A stretch of DNA of 64,000 bases from Tetrahymena elliotti 4EA (Eukaryota > Ciliophora > Oligohymenophorea > Hymenostomatida > Tetrahymenidae). Positions within the stretch are counted from its first letter, which is position 1. Each line of letters starts with the position of its first letter. The stretch is from assembly GCA_000231825.2 (NCBI GenBank), contig JH720355.1, positions 457,854 to 521,853 of the forward strand, written 5' to 3'. The notes below the pieces were generated by a model. That model did not search any database. It was given only the letters and a program-made list of their open reading frames with translations, and was not told the DNA's origin. Positions 23,922 to 35,848 of the stretch are shown piece after piece. Position numbers and translations under genes: made by a program.

Positions 23922-24472
23922 AAATTAATTTATTTTGTTAGTGAGTGATAATTAATTAATTTCTTATTTAATTGTTTTTGAATGCATTTAAAGCCTAAAA
24001 TATCCCTCGATAATAAATATTCGAATTATACCATTTATCCTTTGTTATTGAGAAACTATCAAAATCGAATTACAGTTGGTTTTAAAAATTTAAATGAAAT
24101 TATTTCTTTTAAATTTAGAGTTTTTCTATTCAATTTTATTTAGTTTTGTGATCAACAAAAAACTAAGTTAGGCTTTTTGGAGAATCTTTTATATTTTATT
24201 TAAGAAATTAAATAAAAAAGTAAATACTTTATGACAAAATAATTTTCACAAATATGATACAAACTGAGTTATATATTTAACCTACATTTAGTCATTCTAT
24301 AAAAATGATTTAACATAAATATTTAAGTAAAATATGTATCTGGATAGATGGAGAAAAATAAAGAAAGAAAATAAGATTATAAAAGTAAAAATATTTAATA
24401 TAAAACATATACTAATAAACTGTAATTAGTTTTTTTGTTTGAAATTTTTATTTGATTTTTTAAAAAGATTTT

Positions 24473-26427
24473 TCAAAGAGAATCCTTTCTAATATTTAAT
24501 ATTTCTTCATCTCCTTCTGGAACATACCAGTCTTTTTTGGCAAGGACACGACTTGTGTAACTCTTTTCTTCAGAGACATCACGCTTAAATGTGATGAAGC
24601 CAGGAATTTTAATTTCTTAATCTTCTTGGAGCTTAGCTTTAAGTAAACTGAAACCTTCTTTGACATTAAGGTATGTATCAATAACGTAATATATACCTTC
24701 CCACATGAAACAAATTCTTTCTTTGAGGAGTGGTTGACGAGTAGGATCACGGAGAGATAATAAGAAGAGGTATTCCTTGAAGTTAAGTTATTTCTTTTGA
24801 GTGGAGATCTAAACATCATCTCTGAATACGTTTTATGACCATAAGTAGACAAATTAACTACCTTGTCCTCTTCTACGAACTTTGGTATATATTTTATGGT
24901 TTGAATCGTTAATTGGTAAGTTATGTTGAATAAAAACATCTTCTATGTAGAATTTTTGTATTTTAATATTAGCTTCATTTGATAAAACAAAGTTAGAGTA
25001 CTCAAGTAAATATCTTTTATGAACCTTATTAAGAGATCCAGAGAGACCAACTGATAATCTTACCACGCTAACAAGCTTATCAAGTTTATCTTCAAAATTC
25101 TTGACAGAAATATTATCAATAATTTAGTAGTTAGGGTGACCCAACCAAGCAAGTTGAAGCTTTCTATCAACAACAATAGCTTCACTAGGAGATTCATGTC
25201 TGACATCATTATCCTTGTTATAGAAATTTTAAGCACCATCAGCAGCAGTTACTAAATGAATAACTAAATCATATCTATTTTTGAATAAAGAAAAATTATT
25301 TAAAATTTGGTTAGTTAATTTATTTTAGAAAATATTTGATAAAAATTCATAGAATTTTCTTTTTTTACTTAAAAATAAAGATCTAAAAAAAGAAAATAAA
25401 ATTCAAGAAAGATTAGCCAAAAGTCTTGACAAAAATAAATTAACATTTTTTAATTTCTTGAAATTATTTGCATCAAATTTACTCCTTCCAAATTGATTTA
25501 AAACATAACATTTATTGCTTTTATTTTTAAAATAAATATGTTTGACTTTAAACTGCTTATTTATTATCTATGACTATATTTTAAAAGACCTAAGTTGTAA
25601 ATTTTTATATTTTATTTAAGCCTATATTTATTTAATTCTCTCAAGCTGATAGTTTTTACTTAAATTTATTTAAAAATCCTATGAACAAGATATTATTTTA
25701 TAAAAAGTAGAATTAAAATTGATTTATTTTTTAATTACCTCTTATCACGGATTTGGACTTCTGATATACCCATTTGTTCAAGCATTTTATTCCATAGATT
25801 GGGAGGAAGATAAGCAGAACCATCCATAAGACCTCTGTCACAGAGAATAACTGATTTTCTATTAGAAAGTTTTGCAATACCAGTGAAGGAGTCTTCAAGT
25901 TGGACTTGGGTTTTCATTAAAGCCTTTTAGAAGTTAATCTATTAGGTGTCATCGTAATGAGACATATCAATCATACCACCACCATTAGCAATCATAGTAG
26001 CAGCTTCAGGAACAGTAAATACATTAAAACCTTCATCACGTAACTTTTCAGAAAGAAGAACCAAACCTGATGTTTTACCTGCACAAGGACCACCTGTAAT
26101 ACAAATCTTATGAATGAGCTTGTTGGATTCATTAACAGCCTTTAATTCTGCTTCTACATTTTGACTACTTTCTTTTTTTTGATTACCAGATTTAGCAAAA
26201 GCTGATAAAATATGTTAATCAAGACCATTTTCAGCATCTAATTCAGGGGTTTCAGAAACATTTTATTGAGCTTTTTGTTCTACAAGTTTGAGAAGTTATT
26301 TTAATTAGGCTTCTCTGTTATCAATACTTTGAGAGTATTTATTAGCAAAAAAGGCACTAACAGCTGCACTACCAGCAATAGCCAATCCCTTAAGAATGTT
26401 TGTTAATTAAATATTTGAATCACTCAT
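24473..26427 (-). CDS. TTD14-like P-loop NTPase with CYTH-like domain
   Basis: Two exons (25739-26427 and 24473-25274, phase 2 junction) give 496 aa. Residues ~1-25 are a hydrophobic, possibly membrane or targeting segment, followed by a Gln/Lys-rich linker. A P-loop kinase-like domain follows: ITGGPCAGKTS (Walker A, ~residue 125), VPEAATM, CDRGLMDGSAY, then after the intron RYDLVIHLVTAADGA and LAWLGHPNYQIIDN. The C-terminal part has charged strands (IEDVFIQHNL, RRRGQG, ERICFMWEG) typical of the CYTH-like half of the TRPL translocation defect 14 family. In flies that family takes part in phototransduction-channel trafficking and binds GTP and PIP3; the ciliate role is unknown. A broken 3' copy lies at 712-1590. 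Confidence 0.85.
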
Positions 26428-28227
26428 GTTAATTTTTTATATTTTTATTTGAAATTTTTGTAAAATGATAACTTATTCTTGAATTAATTGTTATTAGCTT
26501 TAATATGAGGGCGAATTTAAGCTTTACTGATAGATTCAAAAAATGTTTTATAAAGCCTTTTAATACCTTTATATCTGATTATTTTATCTGTCTAAAACTA
26601 ATTCTTTGCTTAGTTCTTTAGATCGTTTAATTTTTTTAAACAAATACAAAAATTTTGGGATAAAAAATAATCCAAATAAATTATTTATATAATTAGCCGC
26701 TAACTTTTAAAGCCTACATCGTAAAGCAATAAAGCAAAAATAAGTAAATAAATAAACAAGAGAATCCCCCTCCTCATTTTATAATATTTAACTAGCTTTA
26801 CCAAATAAATTAATCCAATTAAATCTTTTTTATTTTAAATGATTTAAGATATGTTTCTAGCATTAACACTAATTTTATATTTAAAATAAGTAGGCCTGCT
26901 TAACTTAAATGGTCCCTCATTTTTTTAAAGCCTACTACTTAGTTAGTTAATCAAGGCACTTATCCACTGATTTTCTTTTAAATTCTTAAGAGTTCTACAT
27001 AACTCAATGAAAGAGAGTTATTACTCTAAGCAAAATAAAGACTCTAACACAATCAATAAATAAATAAAAAGTAAGTAATTATCATTGTGCATTTGTTATT
27101 TTAAGAAATAAGTAGTTAAAAGATGAAACTAATTCCCCTCTTCAATAAACAGATTAGATGTCAATTTTTTTAAATTTCCTCGTATTTGATCAATAAATAA
27201 CTCAATAAAATTTTCAAGAAAAAGCTCTAATTAGAAAATTGTATTGTTACATTTTATTTGGTGGAGAGTTTTTAGATACAACTCTCTACCTTAAATTGCT
27301 TTAGCCAATAATGCTTTTATAACAAGTTAAGCAGCTAAGTTAGCATTTAAAATTATTCAAGCCACACATAAAATGGATAGTAATGTATCACACATAAAAG
27401 ATTGATGTTATTATTACAAGACAAGTGAATAGTACAATTTTTAATAAAAATTTTGTTTAAATTTTCAACCTGCTAAAGGAGTATGTCTTTAAAAGTAAAT
27501 TTTTTGAAATAATCTATATCTATATCTTTTTATTTTTATCCCGAATTGATCCAAATTAATCAAAAATAAAAAAAAATAAAAATATAAATTTTCCTTCAAA
27601 CTACTTTTTTTTGAAATTTAAAAAATTCAAAAAACTTGTTTGCTTAGGATTGAGTGTAATTAACTCACCAGTACTTATTTTAAGAAATTTAGACACTTAC
27701 CAAATGCATTAATAGAACTATTTAAAGAGATATTTTAATATTGGTTTGAGGGTAAATATATGTTTTTTATATATTATTAAATATACTTCCTTTCAAATTT
27801 ATTAATTAATCAATAAATAAATTAATTAATTAAAACAAAACAGCATTTCTCTTAGTCTATCAACTTAAATATTATTTTTATATTTAAAAAGAATTTTACT
27901 AAGTAGAATTATAAGGTTTAAACAAATAAATTTATTTTCCATTTTTAATTAAAAAATTTTATTATAACAAAAATCCATCTAAAGACTAAATAGAATAATT
28001 ATTTAAAGAAATATAATTTAAATCATATATATGGAATATTGAAGCTCAATAATTATGGGTTTTTTTAATTCTCCCTTTTCATAAAAATTTTTAATTTTCA
28101 AAAATTATCTAGCCAATGAAAAGGAATTTTTAAAACAGTAACTTTTAATATGATTAATGTGTCAGATTATTTACAAATAGTTTTAATTATATTATATTTA
28201 TTATACTATATTATTTATCTTATTTTA
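26428..28227. other. Gene-free interval
   Basis: No coding region is recognised in 1.8 kb. A small perfect-looking hairpin lies at 27260-27290 (separate entry). The interval contains the upstream region of the TTD14-like gene and the 3' end region of the coiled-coil gene. Confidence 0.5.
27260..27290. other. Hairpin with 11-bp stem
   Basis: GGTGGAGAGTT (27260-27270) pairs with AACTCTCTACC (27280-27290) with one G-T pair and a 9-base loop. It stands out in an interval with no gene. Nothing else links it to a known RNA class. Confidence 0.4.
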
Positions 28228-29779
28228 TCATTGATTTTTAGATCCATCTGTACTGATTTCGTGTAATGCTGGAGAATTTTATGCAGAGCTACGTCTAGAA
28301 GAATTTTATTTATCTTAACCTTTGAGAGCATCTATAACTCTTCTATTACCTATTAGAAAATAAATTTGTAATATGATAATCATAAAAGAATAGATATTTA
28401 CTAACTGGGGTTGTTCCTTCAGAAATTGGATTATATGAAAAAGCATTTATTTGGAGATTTAGGTGGTTACTATTCTATGAGTTACCTCTATGAGATTTTT
28501 CAACAGAAGGACTTTGTTTATGTAACCTTTCAACAAGCACTGAATTATTGACTGCATAGTAATGGTTTTTGCGAATACCTTTAGCGGTATTCCTGTGGGG
28601 ATTAGAAGGGCTATAATATTGCTATAAATTTTTACTTAGTGATAATTATTGACTAGGAGAAGTATTTCTAGATTGTATTAATATATCCTCAAAATCTTTC
28701 ATAGCCTTTGTCTATAAAGTTTAAGTATTTTTTAAATTCTACATTATTTTCATTTCCTGTTTTTCTAATTGCTGAACCTCATACTAAAATAATAAAGGAA
28801 AAACGCATTGGTTAATTAAATAAATAACTATTCTCAAAAATGCTTAAAAAAGAAATATTCAATCATACCTCTTTTACTTCTCTTTTCTAAACTTCTTAAT
28901 GTAACTTTTTTGAGTAGTTTCCTTTTGCTCTTTAAACTTTCAATTCCTTTTTATTTTTATAATTTGTAATGAAAAACAGTAATCTAATTTCATGTTTTTA
29001 CTTGTATTTTTTCTTTACGATATTCTGCTTCTTTCTCTTGTGATTTTATTGAATTAGTTTTAGCTAGTTTTTGTTGAAAAAGATCCTCACTAACCCTATT
29101 GATGTATTCTTTATATTTCTTTGAAGGAAAAGAAACTTTAAATATAGTCATAAGCAAAATAAAAATTACTATTTTAGATTATTTAAGCTGTTAGGCCTCT
29201 TATTATACTTTATGCTAAATAGATTCGTTTATGAGCTACCTTGCTATTTTAGAAATGTCTTTGACTTCTTTAACTTATAGATTCTTTTATACAATCTATT
29301 CTTCATACTCTTCCTTTCTCTAATTATTTACAGTAATCAATTTAATAAATACCCTCTCCTTTAAAAAGATAAAAATTTCATACTCTTTTTCTTTCTTCTG
29401 AAGTTTTTATGTTACGCTCTCTAAATGAGAGAATTTCACTTGCCTTCTTTTGAGTATCATTTATTTTTTTTAAAGTTTTTTATTCTTCTTAGTTAATAAA
29501 ACGAATTCTATTATATAATAACTAAGCCTCATTTTCTGCTTTTTTGTACAAATATCTTTGATCAGCGATTTTCATTGATTTATTATAAGATGTATCATAC
29601 ATATCCATAATAGCTACATTATGAATAAGATTATTAGCATTAAATGAAGTTGCTGTTAAGTATAAATTGCTAGAATGGTTTAAAGAATGTGATCTATCTG
29701 TTGTTGATCTAGGAGAATTCTAAGAACTCTAAGGGCCTTAATAGTATTTAGGGGTGTTATATATTAAATTGCTAGCCAT
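28228..29779 (-). CDS. Coiled-coil protein, multi-exon, not recognised
   Basis: The start is ATG at 29779 (MASNLIYNTPKYY). Exon 1 (29384-29779) ends at a GTATGA donor; exon 2 starts at 29319. At least four more short introns follow, each with GTAA/GTAT...AG borders that restore the frame. The last exon ends RRSSAQNSPALHEI...SKNQ with TGA at 28228-28230. The N-terminus is Ser/Asn/Gln-rich. The middle (from about residue 75) is a long charged coiled coil (EEQKTLKKINDTQKKASEIL, then QEKEAEYRKEKIQ). The tail is Ser/Pro-rich with SPS and NSP motifs that could be phosphorylated. No domain is recognised. Ciliates have many such cytoskeletal proteins, so a basal-body or cortical role is a guess. Confidence 0.7.
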
Positions 29780-30828
29780 TTTCACTAAATTTTATCAATA
29801 AATAATACTAAACTAAATAATAAAATTAATTTCAATTAAAGTTTTGGTTTTGATAATTATTGGTGTGAGTAAAATCTTATTCACAGTCTTTCTTAATAAA
29901 TATATAATTTTTGATTATTAATTATTTGATATTTGAAGATATTAATTATGTATATGGTTAATATTTTACCAAATATTTTTTATTAATTTTTAAAGAAATA
30001 AATATTAATCTTTAAAACTGATTGAATGGTATTTATAACCTCTGTTTAATAACCCTTGCTTACACAACACAAATAATATATTTTAATTTTATTAATTTTT
30101 CATTTCTCTTTTATAAATTTTACATCTAAGTAAATTCAATTCAAAATCAAATTATTTTTAAAATTAACATACTGTTTGGATAATTTTTCTCAATTTAAGA
30201 ATTTAATCAACTAAATTTTAATTTTCATAAAGATATTAAAAATAAATGAACTTCTTTCTTCCATTTTTCATTCAATTTTGAAAATAAATTTTCTTTTTTT
30301 TACAGATTTCAAATTAATAAAATAAAAAGCTAATCTAAATATATTTCTCAGAGAATAAAAATCATAGCTTGTAAATTTAACCAAAATGCTAAATTAAATT
30401 AAGTTATTTAATAATATTTATGAAGGATCTATTAAATATTTGAATAGATATTTAAGGTTAAACTGCTACAAATACTTAAAAAAATTACAATAAAATATTT
30501 AAAAAAACAATAAACAAAATTATTTAAAATTCTATTTATTAATTAAAAATGATGTTTCTGATTTTTTTAACTAAATTTTGAAAGAGAATTAACAATAGGA
30601 TATAAATATGCAATTTTACACTGATTATTTATTATAAACATAATTTTTATTTTTATTTGTGATAGGTTTAATATTATTTATGACAAAATTTATCTTTTTT
30701 AAATATGCTAAAAATTAAAATGGCTATTTCAAAGCCTTTAATTTTTTTATAAATAAAATTTAAATTAAGAAATCAAATTAATAATTTTTTTATGTTTTGT
30801 TTATTGTGTAGGATTCTAAAAGAACTCT
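29780..30828. other. Gene-free interval
   Basis: Very AT-rich. It holds the upstream region of the coiled-coil gene and the 3' flank of the next minus-strand gene. No frame or RNA gene is seen. Confidence 0.5.
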
Positions 30829-32361
30829 TCAATCTCCACTACTAATATAAAATACAAATGTATCACCTACTCTCAATGAAATAGTAGTTTCGTTATCCTA
30901 ATAGAGACCTTTTCTTTTTATTTCACAAATTTGGTCTTCTGAATCATCTAATATTTACAAATAAACACCTAGCTTTTCTTTACTTTTTTACAGGATACCA
31001 TTAGCTTTTCATTTATTATAAAGTAAATAAATTATTGATTTAAAACTAATTTTACATGGCTGCTTTGCTATATAGATGTGCTTGCTTGTTATAATATCTA
31101 CACCAGCACAATAAACTTCCTTTAATTATAAATAAGGTTAAAAATCATCAATCTTTTTTTTATTGATTTTATGAAAATATTCATATAACACCCAGTCTGA
31201 ATATATTTCCTCTGTTTCACATATTCTCTCTTTTTCATAGTTATCTATGTTATTTGGATCTATATAGATAGGAACACTAGGTATGCTACCAGTTACTAAT
31301 TCTTTCCATTAAATACTATAAATATTAACCAAACCATTCATGTTGAAAAAGTTAATTGATATTTTAATATTATCTCCTATTTTTACTGGAGTGATAGGCT
31401 AAATAAAAGCTACTTTCTTTTTATCATAGTTATGCTAAATTATTTTTTAAAATTTTAATTTTATTTGTTAAATTCAGAGTATTGATAAATTTTACATTGC
31501 AGTCATCTTTGTAAGCCCAAATAGTCCTTGAGCTTTTCCTTTAAACAGCATCTATGTGGTATTCACTAAGATACTTTTTCTGCTTTTATTAGGTTTTATA
31601 TTCATCTACCCTTCTAAATGATTTATATGTATATTTAATTGTGACTGTCTTATCTTTTTATATTTGATAATTTTATTTTTTTAAACTGATTATTTAATTG
31701 AAAATAGTTAAAAATTTTATTTATAAAAATATTTGGCTTCTCAAAAAAAATCATCTAACTTCTTTATAAATCTTTTTCAATAATATTTTTAAATCAGCTT
31801 ATGCTTTTTTTCTTCAAAAATATTTTGATTTTGCTATTTTAAATCTAATTTAATTCTTTAATTCTTATTCAAATACTTATATATTATAATTGATACTTCC
31901 TTTCATAAATAAGTATGTTTGTATGAATAATTTATTTTTTTGTAATGAATATCAGTCATTAATAACTTAATAAAATAAATAAATTCTAATTTAAAAAGGA
32001 AATTAAGCTGATTTTTAATATTTGAATAAATTTAGGGATAGATTTTGTGAAACTTGTACTGAGAAATTTTACTGGATATTGACTTTTAAAATCATAAATA
32101 TTTAACATAAAAATAAATGAATAGAATATTACTGCTAATTTATGGGAGGACTTCTGCACAAATATTTCTATCCATCCTTAATCCAAAATGATTGTTTACT
32201 TTAATAGGTTTAATAGTTAGATAGGAATTTTTGAAAAGGAATGCATTTGAATAACTTTTTATGAAATCATTGTCTACTTTAACTAGCTCTGTTTCAATAC
32301 ACTCATGTAATTTATAGTACCATAAAGGAGAAACCAATATAATACTTATATAATCGTTCAT
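30829..32361 (-). CDS. Unrecognised conserved-looking protein, multi-exon; 5' part uncertain
   Basis: The 3' part is well supported. An open exon (from about 31765) contains TVTIKYTYKSFRRVDEYK and RTIWAYKDDCN. A GTAAAATTTATC...TTTAG intron (about 31440-31500) joins it in frame to HNYDKKKVAFIQPITPVKIG. A second intron (about 30997-31050) joins AKQP to SNGILQKSKEK. The product ends GDTFVFYISSGD at TGA 30829-30831. The second intron removes an in-frame TGA (31009-31011). Strand-like segments (VKIGDNIKISIN, ISLRVGDTFVFYI) suggest a beta-rich domain, but I cannot name it. Upstream, a 90-codon frame from ATG 32361 (MNDYISIILVSPLWYYKLHE) probably supplies the N-terminus, yet the joining introns could not be fixed. 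Another open frame reaches further to about 32650. Confidence 0.55.
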
Positions 32362-33321
32362 TAAAAAGGAAAGTATCTAGTACAAAACATGAGATGGTAG
32401 CTTCTAAAATAGGTATTCGTTTATATTGCAGTTAACTTTAATTTTTATTTGCTAATATTAAGGCTATACATTCATTTATATCATTCTTCCATTTACTTGT
32501 TAATATTGCATACTTGGTTAATATCTCTGTTATTGTTACATTTACATCTATCCTTAAGGTGTCTATTGATTATGATACATCTATTACTATTATTATTATG
32601 GTATTTATTATCTTCCTGATTACATTGGTTAATTCTAGTTTTAAATAATAAAAGTTAATGTTAAACAATTTAAATATCCAAACTTTAAAAGAAAATAAAA
32701 TGGTTAAATTAAATAACTCTTACTTAGTTTTAAGGAGTCTGATTCAGCTCTCCCTTCTCTATTTAACCTTAAACTCTCTGAATCATTGATTATATAACCT
32801 CGCTTTTATGTTTCTTGATTTATAAATTGTTATTCCTATTTATATTATTCGTTGGATTGGGTTTTGAACTATCAATTCCCATTTTTAATTCTGACTCTAA
32901 TACTAAAATGTTTAAATAGTTGACCTAAATAGCTATCTAGCTATGTTTTTAATGGTATCCTTTAATCGAATCTTGAGGATTAGATTAACTAATTTTAATG
33001 TCTGTCCCTCGATTCTACAGAAAACACTGGTATATTTAAGAACTTTTATTGATTAAATTCTTTACACAAAAAGTAATTAAAAGAATATATTTTGATAAAT
33101 AGTTAATATAATAGTAAAAATTATTACTGATTAAGTTGATTTAAATAATTTTTAATTTGGTTAACAACTATCATTTTTTTATGTAATTAATTGTAAAAGC
33201 AGATTTACATCTAATCAAATATCCTTATCATAAATTTATTAATTAAATCTTAATATTCTTTATATTACCCTTTTTACCTTACAACAAATTTAAAATCTAT
33301 TTTTTACTTAATTTAACAAAA
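32362..33321. other. Interval between divergent genes
   Basis: About 32395-32650 on the minus strand is open in one frame (IDVSQSIDTLRIDVNVTI and onward) and may be an upstream exon of the preceding gene. From 32650 to 33321 nothing is recognised. It should hold the plus-strand promoter of the small gene at 33322. Confidence 0.4.
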
Positions 33322-33982
33322 ATGTCTGCGGAATTGACAAATGAATGTACAGAACTATTTACTTAAGTGTAAAATAATGTAGATCAAGCAATGAGCTCAT
33401 TTAATTCTAAAGTAACTCAAAAAAAAACCAAAATAAGCATCTAAAAATATTAATATATTTATAAAAAATGATAGATATTTGATAATTTAATATCAGAGTT
33501 TTCTAAATTAGACAAAGATATGATGAATATATCAAATGTAAAAAATAATTATTTCATTTATGTTTGAGTTTATTTTTTGGTTTTTAGAGTAAAATGCAAT
33601 TTTTACTCTTTTTTAAGGACATTATCTTTAAAGTTAAAAAAGAAAAAATAAAAAAATTATGTTTATCATTGATTGCTAATTGTATTGAAAATCTATTTAC
33701 ATTAATTTTTCAATAGATATTTTATAATTTGATATTAATTAAAATCTTTTTAAACAAAATTTATAAAATAATTTATTATTTTCTTTATTTATTTATTAAT
33801 TTTATTTTCTTTTAAAATTATTCTAAAGAATTTAAATAAAAGTGTTTTGGAAGCAGAGAAAACCAAGAATATGTAATTAAAACTTAGTATTCAAATAAAA
33901 ATATAATTATTATCAATAATTTAGGGCAAAAGAAACTATTGATAAACTTAAATTGAATGTAGAAGTCAATAAAAAATTTTGA
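33322..33982 (+). CDS. Small coiled-coil protein (84 aa), four exons
   Basis: Exons 33322-33411, 33475-33537, 33829-33872 and 33925-33982 join in frame with GT...AG borders at all three introns to give 84 residues from MSAELTNECTELF to NVEVNKKF, stop TGA 33980-33982. The second intron (291 nt) is long for this window. The peptide is predicted to be almost wholly helical with heptad-like spacing (FDNLISEFSKLDKDMMNIS, then LNKSVLEAEKTKNM). Size and character resemble small subunits of helical-bundle complexes, but I cannot assign a family. Each exon is tiny and would be missed by frame-based finders. Confidence 0.6.
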
Positions 33983-34465
33983 AGCTATTATTATTATTAT
34001 TATTAAGTAATCTTTTATATATATAAAATAATTAAAATTTGTAATATTAATATTTTTATCTAAAAATAAATGATATTCTTTCTAAATATTTGTTTAATTT
34101 AATACTTCATTTAGATGCTTACTAACATATTACATATCACTGTATATTTTCTTTTAATAAAAATATATTTTATCTTAATTTTGATCTTTTAAAATTAACT
34201 TTAATAACATAAAGTTAAATAAGGGTAAAAAATAATTTATAAAAATATGGGATAGAAAAAAGATTAGCTTTAAAAAGAGATACAGTGTTTTCTTCTGTAC
34301 CCTTTGAGAATTCATGATCTTTATCTAAAGAATTTATCTATTTGTAATTGAGCATACTTTATCTCTTCCATAGAGGAGTTTTAAATATGAAAAATAATAT
34401 TTTTTGATTAAATGAACACATTTAAAATTAAAAAGCAACAGTATGTCTAATTTATGCAATTATTC
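33983..34465. other. Spacer between convergent genes
   Basis: Contains an (ATT)n run at about 33988-34004 and a short plus-strand frame from about 34246 (MGQKKDQLQKEIQC and onward, 34 codons) with no support. Nothing else is seen. Confidence 0.4.
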
Positions 34466-35848
34466 TCAGTATACATAATCGTTTAAAGATTATTTTTAAA
34501 CAATAAATGATTTATCTGGATTTTATTTAATAAACTCATCAATAATTTCTTAGCTTCTATTGTTATCAAAATCTTCCATATAAACTAATCTAGTGATTCC
34601 CTAATATTTTTTTAGTTATAGTTTGTTAAACTTGCTTAAAATTTATTTAAAATTACACTCTGTATTATAACTTTAGCACACATTTTACAAGGGAACAAAG
34701 TAGTATATAAAGTTGCTTCAAATTACTTGCAAGTTCTTACACCAATATCTAAAAGGCAATTTTCTTCAGCATGAATACACCAGCAATCTGCTAATCCTTA
34801 ACCTTGAGCAGTATTTTTATTACATCTTTCACAGCCACCTTTTAGGGTTAAAATTAAGAAATATAAAAATTTGTTTCAACTAAAATAATCAAGAAATACC
34901 ATAAAAGCAATCCTTTAAATGTAAAGGAGTTCCATTATATCCTGTAGAGAGAATTCTTTTTTCTTTAGAAATTAAAATAGCTCCCACACTATATGTTAAT
35001 ATTAATTTTCAGTTAATTATCTATTTAATATTATTTTTATTTGATAATATTACCTTCTTTTACTACAATTACTTCTTTTTTTTATTTCTACTGCCAATCT
35101 CATGAAATATTCATCCCAATTAGGCTTGTATTCTCTTAGGACTCTTTTTTAATTTGCTAAATTTTCAAAATTTAGGTTAATATTCAGAATTGAAGTATTT
35201 AAAAAATACTTTAAATATAATTATCTAAATCGTCTATTGATCCATCATTATATATAGTTACTTTAAAGCGTTGTGTGATATCTTAAATTTTTAACCCATA
35301 ATTAATCTTTATTTACAGTTTAAAACATAAATTAATTTTCTATCAACTTAAATTTTATAAATTAATTTTAAATTTACACAATCGTCTAAAATACAAAATG
35401 TTTCCAAATCTATTGAGTCTTTGTATTTTCTATATTTTTTTTTGAAGTTTTCAAAGCGTGTTAACAATGGGCAGTCCAAATATATTTTATGGAAGAAATT
35501 TCTCTTTGATAGAAATTATATTTCCTCTCCTGTATAAACTCTGCTAATAATTGTGGGAATTGTCCACTCATCAAGGAGTTTTTTACATCTTGTTTCATAT
35601 TTTGTTTGAAGGTCCTATTAAGCAATTTTAACTTATTATGTCAAATGATATATCTATTCCTATTTAGTTGCTCCTTGTTATTGAATCTCAATAAGATATT
35701 TTAAAAGATATTCAATTGGAAGATCATCTCCTTATACAGTTCTTATACCTCTCTTAGCTATCAAATTGCAAAAAGTAGTTTTTCCTGAACCAATTTTTCC
35801 AACCAAAGCAATAATAATTTATAATTTCTTCTAATTTTTTTCAGCCAT
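34466..35848 (-). CDS. dCMP deaminase with N-terminal P-loop domain
   Basis: Deoxycytidylate deaminase makes dUMP from dCMP for dTMP synthesis. Six exons are read. Exon 1 from ATG 35848 starts with a nucleotide-kinase-like domain: IIIALVGKIGSGKTTFCNLI (Walker A GKIGSGKT, ~residue 17) and a basic region that ends at TFCILDD. After introns the exons give YITQRFKVTIYNDGSIDDLD, then the deaminase domain: WDEYFMRLA, KRSNCSKRSVGA, STGYNGTP, the zinc/catalytic HAEEN (near 34758-34772), and PCKMCAK (near 34678-34695). After the last intron come GITRLVYMEDFD and the C-terminus LNDYVY, TGA 34466-34468. The extra P-loop half resembles the arrangement in fungal Dcd1-type enzymes, here with an intact Walker A. 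It probably serves S phase and may be allosterically controlled by dCTP/dTTP as in the family. Confidence 0.85.

Noticed and set aside
31009..31011. In-frame TGA that could encode selenocysteine
   Set aside because: A canonical intron (GTAAAATTAGTTTT...GAAAAG) removes it and joins AKQP to SNGIL in phase; no need for recoding.
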